Shown here: one piece after another, positions 1-7,169 of the stretch
Layout: every line of letters starts with the position of its first letter
Numbering within the stretch: position 1 is the first letter of the stretch
DNA from: JAOPZW01 sp963806015
GTDB lineage: Bacteria > Actinomycetota > Thermoleophilia > Solirubrobacterales > Solirubrobacteraceae
Assembly (NCBI GenBank): GCA_963806015.1
Contig: CAWDWM010000002.1
Coordinates: 372,001 to 436,000 of the forward strand
Length of the DNA stretch: 64,000 nt
Reading direction: 5' to 3'
Translations under genes and position numbers: made by a program
The notes under the pieces: model-generated
What the model saw: only the letters and a program-made list of their open reading frames with translations
What the model was told of the DNA's origin: nothing
Database searches by the model: none

Positions 1-75
1 CGCGACGCCGCAGGCGTCGTGCTCGTACCTAGGGTCGTACAGGCCGTCGGCCTGTGGCGGCATTCGATCAGTCAT
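1..75 (-). CDS. gltB: Glutamate synthase large subunit, N-terminal fragment running off the window
   Basis: Only the first 25 codons are present; the gene continues off the left edge. Read from the ATG at 73-75, the peptide contains GLYDPRYEHDACGV. This matches the start of the class II glutamine amidotransferase domain of the large GOGAT subunit. In that family a short propeptide is removed so that the Cys of the D-A-C-G-V motif (Cys22 here) becomes the N-terminal nucleophile that releases ammonia from glutamine; the remainder makes glutamate from 2-oxoglutarate. A second in-frame ATG at 61-63 would give a 17-residue propeptide and cannot be excluded. It is divergent from the sigma-regulator operon at 490. 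Confidence 0.8.
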   Translation of the reverse strand, partial: MTDRMPPQADGLYDPRYEHDACGVA

Positions 76-340
76 CTGAGAGTCCCCGTGGGCCGGCGGG
101 CGAACCCGAGAATGGACCGAACATGATAGGCAGAAGCGCGTTCGCGAACGACCCCCGGTAGGCCATGTTCGTTGCCAACCCGCGCCGGGTTCACATGCCA
201 GGGGGTCGGGCATGGACCTCGATGCGGGACGGACTTCCCGCGACATACCGCATCACGGAGCGTCGCCGGATCCCTGCCCCGGCGCGATGCGATGACCTCC
301 CCCACATCAGCGTCGGGACGCCTTCGGGCGTCCCGACGTC
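76..340. other. Non-coding divergent region between gltB and the partner-switching operon
   Basis: I see no convincing gene in this stretch. Open frames here are short and lack family features or a good ribosome binding site. It must carry the gltB promoter on the minus strand. The only strong structure is the UUCG-capped hairpin at 311-338, annotated separately. Confidence 0.5.
311..338. terminator. Perfect 12-bp hairpin with a TTCG tetraloop
   Basis: Positions 311-322 (CGTCGGGACGCC) pair perfectly with 327-338 around a TTCG loop. UUCG-capped GC stems are very stable and common in terminators and leader RNAs. No T-run follows on either strand, so termination is only a guess. It ends two bases before the -35-like element of the promoter at 341. 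Confidence 0.5.
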
Positions 341-366
341 GTTACGTCCAGGACCCGGCGGGGTAT
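341..366 (+). promoter_or_regulatory. Putative SigB/SigF-type stress promoter
   Basis: GTTA (341-344), a 16-nt spacer and GGGTAT (361-366) closely match the SigB/SigF consensus GTTT-N14-17-GGGTAT known from Bacillus and actinobacteria. It lies about 120 nt upstream of the partner-switching kinase gene. This would let the sigma factor control its own regulators, as is common for such operons. Transcription is not demonstrated. Confidence 0.55.
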
Positions 367-436
367 CACGGTGGGTCTCGGCGTATTCTCTCCGGGGCGG
401 CCACGGGAGGATAGGCGTCCGGAGGGCAAGGGGGCG

Positions 437-493
437 ATGATGAGCGACAACGCAAAGCGGTGGGCAGGATTCCGGCGGCTCGGCTGGGCATGA
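437..493 (+). CDS. Possible 18-residue leader peptide coupled to the kinase gene
   Basis: ATG ATG at 437-442 opens a frame of 18 codons, peptide MMSDNAKRWAGFRRLGWA. A purine-rich GGAGGG lies about 10 nt upstream (421-426). Its stop TGA (491-493) overlaps the ATG (490-492) of the next gene as ATGA, the usual geometry of translational coupling. The peptide is basic and matches no family I know. It may be a leader that delivers ribosomes to a gene with a poor ribosome binding site, or a chance frame. Confidence 0.3.
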   Translation: MMSDNAKRWAGFRRLGWA

Positions 494-939
494 CCGAGAC
501 GGCCGATTCCCAGCGCGTGCAGACACAGGCCCCTGATCTGGAGATCACGCTGCCCGCCCGAGCGGAGAACGTCGCCGTCGTACGCCACGCCGTGGGCGGC
601 CTGGGCGAGGTCCTCGAAGTCGACGACCAGACCCTTTCGGACATCAAGCTCGCCGTCACCGAGGCCTGCACCAACGTCGTCGTGCATGCCTACCCGAACG
701 CCGAGGGCCCGATGGGCCTGCGCGCCTCGATCGACGAGCGGCGCCTGTCGCTCGTCGTCACCGACCGCGGGCGCGGCATCGTGCCGCGGCCCGACAGCCC
801 CGGGCTCGGCCTCGGGCTGCCGCTGATCGCCACGCTGGCCGAGTCGCTCGAGCTCGGCACCGGGCACTCGGAGGAGACCGAGGTGCGGATGACCTTCGAC
901 CTCGGCCTGCCCGCGACCGACGACGGAGGGTTTGCATGA
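490..939 (+). CDS. RsbW/SpoIIAB-like anti-sigma serine kinase (GHKL ATPase)
   Basis: This 149-residue protein belongs to the HATPase/GHKL family of anti-sigma kinases. These bind a SigB/F-type sigma factor and release it when the unphosphorylated STAS antagonist competes; the kinase inactivates the antagonist by serine phosphorylation. The N-box is DIKLAVTEACTN (residues 51-62). The G1 box is TDRGRGI (91-97), followed by a glycine-rich ATP lid, PGLGLGLPLI (104-113). Length is normal. I chose ATG 490 because the conserved domain begins close to it; GTG 460 would add ten unconserved residues. It overlaps the next gene by four bases (ATGA 936-939). A SigB-like promoter lies upstream and a STAS antagonist two genes downstream. 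Confidence 0.85.
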   Translation: MTETADSQRVQTQAPDLEITLPARAENVAVVRHAVGGLGEVLEVDDQTLSDIKLAVTEACTNVVVHAYPNAEGPMGLRASIDERRLSLVVTDRGRGIVPRPDSPGLGLGLPLIATLAESLELGTGHSEETEVRMTFDLGLPATDDGGFA

Positions 940-1334
940 GCGAGGGCAGCACAGCCAACGAGGCGGTCGTCCGCATCCGCAGCGGCCCGCTCGTCGGCGC
1001 GGTGCTCGGCCGCGTGGTCGGCATGCTGGCCGCGCGCGCGCAATGCCCGATCGATCGCCTCGACGACGCCATCCTGCTCACCGACGCCGTCGCAGCTCAC
1101 GCGCCGGTGCACGCCCGCAACGGCCATGTCTGCGTCGTGGTCGCCGCCGACGACGAGCGCCTCGAGCTGCGAGTGGCCGAGCTGCGCCCCGACGGCGCGC
1201 AGCAGCTGCTGGCCGACGGCGACCTGCCGGGCGTCGGGAACGTCTTCGATCGCGTCGCCGACGATGTCCAGGCTCGCACGATGCCGAACGGGGACGGAGG
1301 CGAGCTCATCCTCCGCCTGAACTTCCGCAGCTGA
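936..1334 (+). CDS. Degenerate anti-sigma-kinase-like protein in the partner-switching operon
   Basis: The protein has 132 residues and its start overlaps the kinase stop as ATGA, so the two are probably translated together. Its size and its ILLTDAVAAHAPVHA helix resemble the N-box helix of small GHKL ATPases. However, the catalytic Asn of an E-x-x-x-N motif and the D-x-G-x-G ATP-binding box are absent. It may be a non-catalytic GHKL homologue that holds or tunes the kinase. That role is inferred from fold-like similarity and operon position only. Confidence 0.6.
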   Translation: MSEGSTANEAVVRIRSGPLVGAVLGRVVGMLAARAQCPIDRLDDAILLTDAVAAHAPVHARNGHVCVVVAADDERLELRVAELRPDGAQQLLADGDLPGVGNVFDRVADDVQARTMPNGDGGELILRLNFRS

Positions 1335-1383
1335 GCAAGGAGCACGACGCTCCGCCGTCAGATCCGTCAACCTAACGAGGCCG

Positions 1384-1752
1384 ATGCCACCTGAGTTCAC
1401 CCTCACGAGCGATCCGATCGACGACGCGCGCCAGGTCGTGGCCGTCGCCGGCGAGATCGACCTGTTCACCGCGCCCGAGCTGAAGGCGGCGCTGGGCGAG
1501 GCGCTCGAGTCCGGCAGGACCCGGATCGTCGTCGACCTGACGGCCACGACGTTCTTGGACTCCACGGCGCTGGGCGTGCTGATCGGGGCGGTCAAGCGCC
1601 TGCGCTCGCGCGACGGCGTGCTGACGATCGTCAACACCGACGCGAACATCGCCAAGACCTTCGAGATCACCGGGCTCGATCAGATCTTCACGATCAGGCC
1701 CACGCGCGACGAGGCCGTCGAGGCCCTCGACGCCGACGAAGCGACCGCCTAG
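1384..1752 (+). CDS. Anti-sigma factor antagonist (STAS domain, RsbV/SpoIIAA-like)
   Basis: The whole 122-residue protein is a STAS domain. The phosphorylation loop is intact: FLDSTALGVL at residues 58-67, with Ser60 after Asp as in RsbV and SpoIIAA. When unphosphorylated, such proteins bind the GHKL kinase and free the sigma factor. The cognate kinase is probably the product of 490-939, 49 nt or more upstream in the same direction. The C-terminus is short and acidic. The stop TAG shares the palindrome CTAG (1749-1752) with the stop of the convergent topoisomerase gene. No GGAGG is obvious before the ATG at 1384. Confidence 0.88.
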   Translation: MPPEFTLTSDPIDDARQVVAVAGEIDLFTAPELKAALGEALESGRTRIVVDLTATTFLDSTALGVLIGAVKRLRSRDGVLTIVNTDANIAKTFEITGLDQIFTIRPTRDEAVEALDADEATA

Positions 1753-2792
1753 CTCTCGAGCAGCTTCATCACGGCCTTCTCCAGGGGGCCCTGGATCGCC
1801 GTCGCGTCGCCGTTGCGCTCGCCCGCGGCCGCCACGAGCCGGTGGTCGATGACCTCGCCGTCGCGGTAGCGGTCGAAGACCCGCGGGTCGATGTAGGACG
1901 CCCGCGCCACGGCGGGAGTGTTGCCCAGGTAGTGGGCGACCTCCTTGATGGCGCGCGTGATCGCGCGCTTGCGGCCGGTCTTGGTCGCGGCCGCCTCCTC
2001 GGAGACCGCGAGGGCGACCGCCGCGAGCACGGTCGCCGCCCACGTGCGGAAGTCCTTGGCCGAGACGTCCTTGCCGGTGGCCTCCTTGAGCCAGGCGTTG
2101 ATGTCCTCTGAGCGCAGGTCGGCCCAGCGCCGGCCGCGCTTGTAGGCCAGGAGCTCGTCGCCCCCGCCGCGCCGGCGCTTGAGCTCGCCGACGATCTCGG
2201 CGGCCACCGGGTCGACCACCGCCTGCACGCGGCGCTTGCCGGACTTGGCCGGGTAGTCGAAGACGAGCACCCCGTTGCGCATGCTCACGTGGCTCTTCTT
2301 CATGGTCGCCAGCCCGTAGCTCTCGTTGCGCACGGCGTAGTCCTCGCCGCCGACGCGGAAGAAGCCGCGGTCGAGCAGGCGCACGGCGCACGCGGACACG
2401 CGGTCGTAGCTGAGCTCGCCGCCCTGCGCGAGCTCGGCGTCGACGCGCTTGCGCAGGCGGGGCAGCGTGCGGGCGAAGACGAGCATGTCCTCGAACTTCT
2501 CCATGTCGCGGCGCTCGCGCCAGCGCGGGTGGTAGAGGTACTGCTTGCGTCCGGCCGCATCGACGCCGGTCGCCTGGATGTGGCCTCCCGGGTAGGGGCA
2601 GATCCACACGTCCTCCCACGCCGGCGGGATGACGAGATCGTGGATGCGCCCCAGGACCTCGTCGTCGTCGACGGGGTTGCCGTCGGCGTCGAGGAAGCGG
2701 AAGCCGCGCCCGTGGCGCCGGCGCGCGATGCCCGGGCCGGTGCAGTCGGCGCGGCGCAGGCGCGGGTTGGGAGTGACGGTCGTGGCGGCCAC
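1749..2792 (-). CDS. DNA topoisomerase IB (poxvirus/eukaryote-like)
   Basis: This 347-residue protein has the compact length of bacterial type IB topoisomerases. These nick one strand through a 3'-phosphotyrosine and relax supercoils of either sign without ATP. The N-terminal DNA-clamp signatures include IHDLVIPPAWEDVWICP and GRKQYLYHPRWRE. The catalytic core ends with ARASYIDPRV, in which Tyr300 is the expected nucleophile; the upstream HVRTW-type segment appears as KDFRTWAAT. The stop overlaps that of the STAS gene at CTAG 1749-1752. The Ku gene lies 33 nt upstream on the same strand, so the two may be co-transcribed in a DNA-repair context. Confidence 0.92.
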   Translation of the reverse strand: MAATTVTPNPRLRRADCTGPGIARRRHGRGFRFLDADGNPVDDDEVLGRIHDLVIPPAWEDVWICPYPGGHIQATGVDAAGRKQYLYHPRWRERRDMEKFEDMLVFARTLPRLRKRVDAELAQGGELSYDRVSACAVRLLDRGFFRVGGEDYAVRNESYGLATMKKSHVSMRNGVLVFDYPAKSGKRRVQAVVDPVAAEIVGELKRRRGGGDELLAYKRGRRWADLRSEDINAWLKEATGKDVSAKDFRTWAATVLAAVALAVSEEAAATKTGRKRAITRAIKEVAHYLGNTPAVARASYIDPRVFDRYRDGEVIDHRLVAAAGERNGDATAIQGPLEKAVMKLLES

Positions 2793-2825
2793 AGCGGGGT
2801 GGGCGTACCCGCCGCGGCCGTGCGA

Positions 2826-3716
2826 CTAGCTCTTGCTTGGCGCCTTCTTGCGCGAGGAGGCCGGCTTCGCCTTGGCCTTGGCCGGCGCCTTCTTCGCCTT
2901 GCCGGCGCCGTTGCTGCCGTCGGCCTCCTTGTCGCGCACCGCGTCGAGGCTGGCCTTCAGCGCGGCCATGAGATCGGGGACCGGCTCGTCGTCCTCCTCG
3001 GCGGCCGGCTGCACGGCGATCTCCTCGCCGGCGGCCTTGCGCTCGATGAGGTCGAGGACCTCTTGGCGGTAGGTGTCGTGGTACTTGGACGAGTCGAAGG
3101 GGCCCGCGAGCGACTCGACGAGCTGCTTGGCGATGTCGAGCTCGCGCTTGGTCACGTCGACGTCGGCGGTGGCCGCGATCTCGTCGATGGTGTCCGGGTC
3201 GACGACCTCGTCGGGGAAGAGCATGGTCGACATGCCCAGGACGTGGTCGTCCATCGGGCGCACCGCGACGAGCGCCTCCTTGGAGCGGATGACCACCCGC
3301 GCGATGGCGACGCGGCCGGTCTCGCGCATGGCGTCGACGAGCAGCCGGTAGGGCTTGGCCCCACCGGTCCCCGGCGCCAGGTAGTAGGGGTGGTCGTAGT
3401 AGATCGGGTCGATGTCGGAGAGCTCGACGAAGTCCTCGATCTCGATCGTCTTGGTCTTCTTGGGCTGCAGGGTCTCGAGCTCGCCGGGCTCGATGACCAC
3501 GTAGCGATCGGGCGTGAGCTCGAAGCCCTTGACGATGTCGTCGTAGGCGACCTCGTCGCCCGTCGAGGGGTCGACGCGCTTCTGCGAGATCCGCACGCCG
3601 GACTTGCCGCTGAGCTGGTGGAAGCGCACGGTCTTGCGGTTGACCGAGCTATAGAGCTTGACGGGGACGGTGACCAGGCCGAAGGAGATCGCACCGGTCC
3701 AGATGGAGCGCGCCAT
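2826..3716 (-). CDS. ku: Non-homologous end-joining protein Ku
   Basis: Bacterial Ku forms a homodimeric ring on double-strand break ends and recruits the ligase LigD. The 296-residue protein starts with the family signature MARSIWTGAISFGLVTVPVKLY. The beta-barrel core follows with HPYYLAPG and the region around MSTMLFPDEV. The last 40 or so residues form a lysine-, alanine- and proline-rich basic tail, an extension that in longer actinobacterial Ku proteins aids DNA binding and threading. No ligD is in this window. The gene lies just upstream of topoisomerase IB on the same strand. Confidence 0.95.
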   Translation of the reverse strand: MARSIWTGAISFGLVTVPVKLYSSVNRKTVRFHQLSGKSGVRISQKRVDPSTGDEVAYDDIVKGFELTPDRYVVIEPGELETLQPKKTKTIEIEDFVELSDIDPIYYDHPYYLAPGTGGAKPYRLLVDAMRETGRVAIARVVIRSKEALVAVRPMDDHVLGMSTMLFPDEVVDPDTIDEIAATADVDVTKRELDIAKQLVESLAGPFDSSKYHDTYRQEVLDLIERKAAGEEIAVQPAAEEDDEPVPDLMAALKASLDAVRDKEADGSNGAGKAKKAPAKAKAKPASSRKKAPSKS

Positions 3717-3734
3717 GGTCTCCAGTATCCCCCA

Positions 3735-3760
3735 TGCGCCCGGGGTTTCCTCCGGGCGCA
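3735..3760 (-). terminator. Hairpin after the DJ-1 gene, before Ku
   Basis: TGCGCCCGG (3735-3743) pairs perfectly with CCGGGCGCA (3752-3760) around an 8-nt loop. It lies directly downstream of the minus-strand gene ending at 3774 and upstream of ku. This position suits a terminator separating the two transcription units. No U-tract is visible, so the call rests on stem strength and position. Confidence 0.45.
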
Positions 3761-3773
3761 GGGGGAATTGCGG

Positions 3774-4358
3774 CTAGGAGCGCGCGCTCGCCCCCGCCGG
3801 CTGCGGGGCGTCCTCGTGGCGGCCCTCCGCGAACTCCTCGACGATCTTGGCGCAGAACGCGGGCAGGTCATCGGGGTTGCGGCTGGTCACGAGGCCCTCG
3901 TCGACGACGACCTCCTGGTCGACCCAGTTGGCGCCCGCGTTGCGCAGATCCTTCTGCAACGACGGCCACGAGGTCACGGTGCGGCTGCGAACGACGCCCG
4001 CCTCCACGAGGATCCAGGGGGCGTGGCAGATGGCGCCGACCGGCTTCTTCGCGTCGAAGAAGGCGCGCACGAAGGCCATGGCATCGGGGTCCACGCGCAG
4101 GAAGTCCGGGTTGGCGACGCCACCGGGCGCCACGAGCCCGTCGTAGTCGGCGGCGTCCGCGTCGGCCACCGCCTTGTCGGCGGTGAAGGTGTCGCCCTTG
4201 TCGAGGTGGTTGAAGCCCTGGAACGCGCCCTTCTTCAGCGAGATCAGCTCGACCTCCGCGCCGGCGTCGCGAACCGCCTTCAGTGGCTCGGTCAGCTCGA
4301 CCTGCTCCACGCCGTCGGTCGCGAGAAACGCGATGCGCTTGCCGTCCAATGCGCCCAT
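3774..4358 (-). CDS. DJ-1/PfpI family protein (YhbO/PfpI-like)
   Basis: A 194-residue type 1 glutamine amidotransferase-like protein. The nucleophile elbow is GAICHAPWIL, with Cys111 followed by His112. An acidic residue in the VEQVEL segment near residues 18-23 is the usual partner. This subgroup is often called intracellular protease PfpI/YhbO and has been linked to stress survival and glyoxal-adduct repair, but activities within the family vary. A hairpin follows the gene. A second DJ-1 family gene lies 47 nt upstream on the same strand. Confidence 0.88.
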   Translation of the reverse strand: MGALDGKRIAFLATDGVEQVELTEPLKAVRDAGAEVELISLKKGAFQGFNHLDKGDTFTADKAVADADAADYDGLVAPGGVANPDFLRVDPDAMAFVRAFFDAKKPVGAICHAPWILVEAGVVRSRTVTSWPSLQKDLRNAGANWVDQEVVVDEGLVTSRNPDDLPAFCAKIVEEFAEGRHEDAPQPAGASARS

Positions 4359-4405
4359 GTTCGGTACTCCTTCGATCGCTTGCGCTCACGATCGGCCTAC
4401 CGGCG

Positions 4406-5023
4406 TCAGGCAGGGCTCAAACGGCCATTCACGCGCCACACCGTGCCGCGGCGCTCGTACTCGAGCTCGCGCTCGGCGGCCAGCGCGGCCTCGGGGCCGA
4501 AGTAGCGCTCGGCGAGGTGCAGCGCGAGATCGAGGCCCGAGGTGACGCCGCCGGCGGTGACGAGGTCGCCGTCGTCGACGACGCGCGCGCGGACGACGTG
4601 TGCGCCGGCCGCCTCGAGGTCGGCGATCGCGCCGTGGTGGGTGATCGCGTGGCGCCCTTCGACGAGGCCCGCGGCCGCGAGGATCATCGCCCCGGTGCAC
4701 ACGGAGGCCACCACGGTGCCGCGCGCGTGGCGCTCGGCGATGGCGCGCGGCAGGGCGCCGAGCTGGGCCTGCGCCCACGCTCCCTGCTCGGAGCGGTCGT
4801 TCCAGCCGCCGCCCGGCACGACGAGCACGTCGAGGTCGTCGGACAGCGGGCGATGGGGCGTGATGACGGTCCCGTGGGCCGCGCGCACGGTGGCCGTGCC
4901 GTCGAGGGTGACGAGCGCCGCATCGAGGTCGTCGCGGACGTCGGCGAAGCCCGAGAGCACCTCCCAGGGCGCCAGCGCGTCGAGTTCGTCGAAGCCGTCG
5001 TAGAGGAGCACTTCGCATCGCAT
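4406..5023 (-). CDS. DJ-1/PfpI family protein, isonitrile hydratase-like
   Basis: I place the start at ATG 5023, giving 205 residues beginning MRCEVLLYDGFDELDA, the usual N-terminus of this subgroup. An upstream extension would cross the divergent promoter. The nucleophile elbow is ASVCTGAMILAAAGL, with Cys109, followed by HAITHH. This arrangement is found in isonitrile hydratases and in the sensor half of GlxA regulators. It is divergently transcribed from a GlxA regulator with the same fold (5094). A perfect palindrome lies between them at 5057-5076. Substrate unknown. Confidence 0.85.
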   Translation of the reverse strand: MRCEVLLYDGFDELDALAPWEVLSGFADVRDDLDAALVTLDGTATVRAAHGTVITPHRPLSDDLDVLVVPGGGWNDRSEQGAWAQAQLGALPRAIAERHARGTVVASVCTGAMILAAAGLVEGRHAITHHGAIADLEAAGAHVVRARVVDDGDLVTAGGVTSGLDLALHLAERYFGPEAALAAERELEYERRGTVWRVNGRLSPA

Positions 5024-5056
5024 GGCCCCAGCGTGGCGATTCTCCCGCCTGCGCGC

Positions 5057-5076
5057 CAGTGGCAGGAATGCCACTG
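5057..5076. promoter_or_regulatory. Perfect palindromic operator between divergent DJ-1 and GlxA genes
   Basis: CAGTGGCA (5057-5064), spacer GGAA, and TGCCACTG (5069-5076) form an exact 8-bp inverted repeat in the 70-bp divergent intergenic region. It lies just upstream of an AT-richer stretch (GCAATAGAT) before the regulator ATG. It is a natural candidate for the binding site of the adjacent AraC-type regulator, which could control both genes. This is a prediction from position and symmetry. Confidence 0.55.
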
Positions 5077-5093
5077 TGCAATAGATTTCCGCC

Positions 5094-6032
5094 ATGCATC
5101 GCCTCACTGTCCTGGCCCTGCCCAGCGTGGTCGCGTTCGACCTCTCCACCCCGGCGCAGGTCTTCGGCAACGAGCCGGGGCGCTACGTCTTCACCGCGTG
5201 CGGGATCCGCGCCGGCAAGGTGCCGAGCACGACGGGCTTCGCGATCGACGTCCCGCGCGGCCTCGATGCCCTCGCGGAGGCGGACACCGTGCTCGTGCCC
5301 GGCCTGCGCCCGGCGCAGTGGCCGCCTCCGGCGGAGGTCCTGGATGCGCTGCGGACCGCCCACGCGCGCGGCGCCCGCGTGGCCTCGATCTGCACCGGCG
5401 TCTTCGTCCTGGCCCACGCCGGCCTGCTCGATGGCCGCCGGGCCACGACGCACTGGGCCCACGCCGAGCAGCTGGCCGAGCGCTATCCGGCGGTCACCGT
5501 CGATCCCGGCGTCCTGTACGTCGACGAGGGCGACGTGCTCACCTCGGCCGGCGTCGCCGCGGGCATCGACCTCTGCCTGCACCTCCTGCGCCGCGACCAC
5601 GGCGCCGAGGTGGCCAACGCCGCCGCGCGGCGGATCGTCGTGGCGCCCCACCGCGACGGCGGCCAGGCGCAGTTCGTCGACACGCCGCTGCCCGCCGCGG
5701 CCGAGCGGGGGCTCGAGCCCACGCGGGCCTGGGCGCTGGAGCGCCTGCGCGAGCCGCTCACGGTGGCAGCGATGGCGCGCCACGCCGCCTGCAGCGAGCG
5801 CAGCTTCGCCCGGCGCTTCCGGGCCGAGACGGGCACCACCCCGCTGCAGTGGCTGCTGCTGCAGCGCGTGCTGCACGCACGCCGCCTGCTGGAGTCCACC
5901 GACCTCCCGGTCGAGGACGTCGCCGACCACGCCGGCTTCGGCACCGCCACCTCGCTGCGCTCGCATTTTCGCCGCGCGACGGCAACGACACCGCTCGCGT
6001 ATCGCCGCAGCTTCAGGGGTAGTCCCGCGTAA
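5094..6032 (+). CDS. GlxA-family transcriptional regulator (DJ-1 domain plus AraC helix-turn-helix)
   Basis: This 312-residue protein has two domains. Residues 1-190 form a DJ-1/PfpI-like sensor with elbow ASICTGVFVLAHAGLLDG (Cys100) and a THW motif. Residues about 215-310 form an AraC-type double helix-turn-helix: CSERSFARRFRAETG, then the conserved second helix region EDVADHAGFGTATSLRSHF. GlxA regulators usually activate a nearby catabolic gene in response to a small metabolite. Here the divergent neighbour is itself a DJ-1 enzyme, the likely target. The stop TAA overlaps the ATG of the ferritin-like gene (TAATG 6030-6034). Confidence 0.9.
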   Translation: MHRLTVLALPSVVAFDLSTPAQVFGNEPGRYVFTACGIRAGKVPSTTGFAIDVPRGLDALAEADTVLVPGLRPAQWPPPAEVLDALRTAHARGARVASICTGVFVLAHAGLLDGRRATTHWAHAEQLAERYPAVTVDPGVLYVDEGDVLTSAGVAAGIDLCLHLLRRDHGAEVANAAARRIVVAPHRDGGQAQFVDTPLPAAAERGLEPTRAWALERLREPLTVAAMARHAACSERSFARRFRAETGTTPLQWLLLQRVLHARRLLESTDLPVEDVADHAGFGTATSLRSHFRRATATTPLAYRRSFRGSPA

Positions 6033-6544
6033 TGGCTACCACCCGAAACGCGGCGCAGGGCATCCTCGCCGACGACAACACCGAGACCCGCGAGAAGATC
6101 ATCGAGCTGCTGACCAAGGGCTACTGGATGGAGATCGAGACGGTGATGAGCTACATCACCAACTCGGTGAACCCCGACGGCGTGCGCGCCCAGGAGATCA
6201 TCGAGTCGCTCACCGAGGACATCCAGGAGGAGCTCGGTCACGCGCAGCAGTTCGCCGCGCGCATCAAGGAGCTCTACGGCGTCGTGCCCGGCTCGCTGGA
6301 CTTCACCGCCGAGCAGTCCTACCTGCAGCCGCCCGAGCACCAGACCGACATCGTGCACGTCATCAAGGGCGTCATCGAGGCCGAGACCGGCGCCATCGAG
6401 CACTACAACCGCATCATCCAGGAGACCGACCAGATCGATCCCGTCACCCAGGACATGGTCATCGCCATCCTGCGCGACGAGGAGGGCCACCGGCGGCTGT
6501 TCGAGGGCTACCTGCGCGAGTACGAAGCCGAAGGGCTGGCGTAG
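6032..6544 (+). CDS. Ferritin-like domain protein (bacterioferritin/Dps-like four-helix bundle)
   Basis: A 170-residue protein predicted to be mostly helical. Two halves each carry carboxylate-histidine motifs of a diiron site: WMEIETVMSY then EELGHAQQF in the first, and EAETGAIEHY then DEEGHRRLFE in the second. Such proteins store iron or detoxify peroxide. The start codon overlaps the GlxA stop (TAATG), suggesting coupled translation, although a functional link between the two is not obvious. The downstream small gene starts five bases after its stop. Confidence 0.85.
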   Translation: MATTRNAAQGILADDNTETREKIIELLTKGYWMEIETVMSYITNSVNPDGVRAQEIIESLTEDIQEELGHAQQFAARIKELYGVVPGSLDFTAEQSYLQPPEHQTDIVHVIKGVIEAETGAIEHYNRIIQETDQIDPVTQDMVIAILRDEEGHRRLFEGYLREYEAEGLA

Positions 6545-6548
6545 CGCG

Positions 6549-6893
6549 ATGCCTCCCCGCGGCGTGAAGAAGGGCACCAAGCGCGCGCGCCAGTACGAGG
6601 CCGTCAAGGAGTCGGTCAAGGCGCGCGGCGCGTCGACCGATCGCGCCGAGGAGATCGCGGCGCGCACGGTGAACAAGGAGCGCGCCCGCTCCGGCGAGTC
6701 GCAAACCGCCTCGCGCAGCTCGACACAGGACATCTCCTCCGGCCGCCGCGGCGGCCTGCGCTCGGGCTCGGGCGGCCCGCGCGGGCGGACCCGCGAGCAG
6801 CTCTACAACGAGGCCAAGAGCCTCGGCGTCGAGGGCCGCTCGAAGATGAACAAGGCCCAACTGCAGCGGGCGGTCGACAACAAGAAGCGCTGA
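6549..6893 (+). CDS. Small basic protein with Rho-N/SAP-like C-terminus
   Basis: A 114-residue, strongly basic protein. The first part, starting MPPRGVKKGTKRARQYE, resembles proteins annotated in actinobacteria as plasmid-stabilisation-like. The middle is a Ser/Gly/Arg-rich linker. The last 35 residues (REQLYNEAKSLGVEGR, then MNKAQLQRAV) look like the Rho N-terminal or SAP-type helix-extended-loop-helix fold that binds nucleic acid. It follows the ferritin-like gene by four bases and may be stress-related. Element A starts 47 nt after the stop. Confidence 0.75.
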   Translation: MPPRGVKKGTKRARQYEAVKESVKARGASTDRAEEIAARTVNKERARSGESQTASRSSTQDISSGRRGGLRSGSGGPRGRTREQLYNEAKSLGVEGRSKMNKAQLQRAVDNKKR

Positions 6894-6940
6894 GGACGCG
6901 GGCGCTGCGGTCGAGCCTCCGGCGCTCGCGCTGGTGCGCG

Positions 6941-7099
6941 ACGTCTACGGCATCACCGAGGGGAAGCAGTGTGCCTGGGCCCGATCGCCTGAGGTCGTCC
7001 TCGGCGCGAACTGCGTGGGAATACTCCCGGTTTCCGGTAGCGATCCCACGCAGTTCGGGCCTCCGCCGACTCCCTTTCCCTCGGTGATTGCAGTAGACG
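6941..7099. repeat. Intergenic structured element A (convergent gap)
   Basis: Outer arms 6941-6963 and 7078-7099 are imperfect inverted repeats that both read GC-ATCACCGAGGG inward. An inner hairpin pairs 7003-7020 with 7044-7061 (17 of 18 positions), with AACTGCGTGGGA in the left arm. Its apex contains CCCGGTTTCCG. The same architecture recurs in element D, with a compensatory change in the stem. The terminal motif also recurs in elements B and C. A lies between the convergent 6549-6893 and 7170-7418 genes. I see no coding potential in it. Confidence 0.7.
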
Positions 7100-7169
7100 C
7101 CGCGCAGCGCCGCGGCGGATCACGGAAGGACGTGGCGCGCCCGCCGTCGCGGCGGGCGCGCTCGGTCCC

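Noticed and set aside
2826..3716. A Ku-LigD end-joining operon
   Set aside because: Ku is clear, but neither neighbour encodes a ligase, polymerase or phosphoesterase of LigD type. The adjacent gene is topoisomerase IB.
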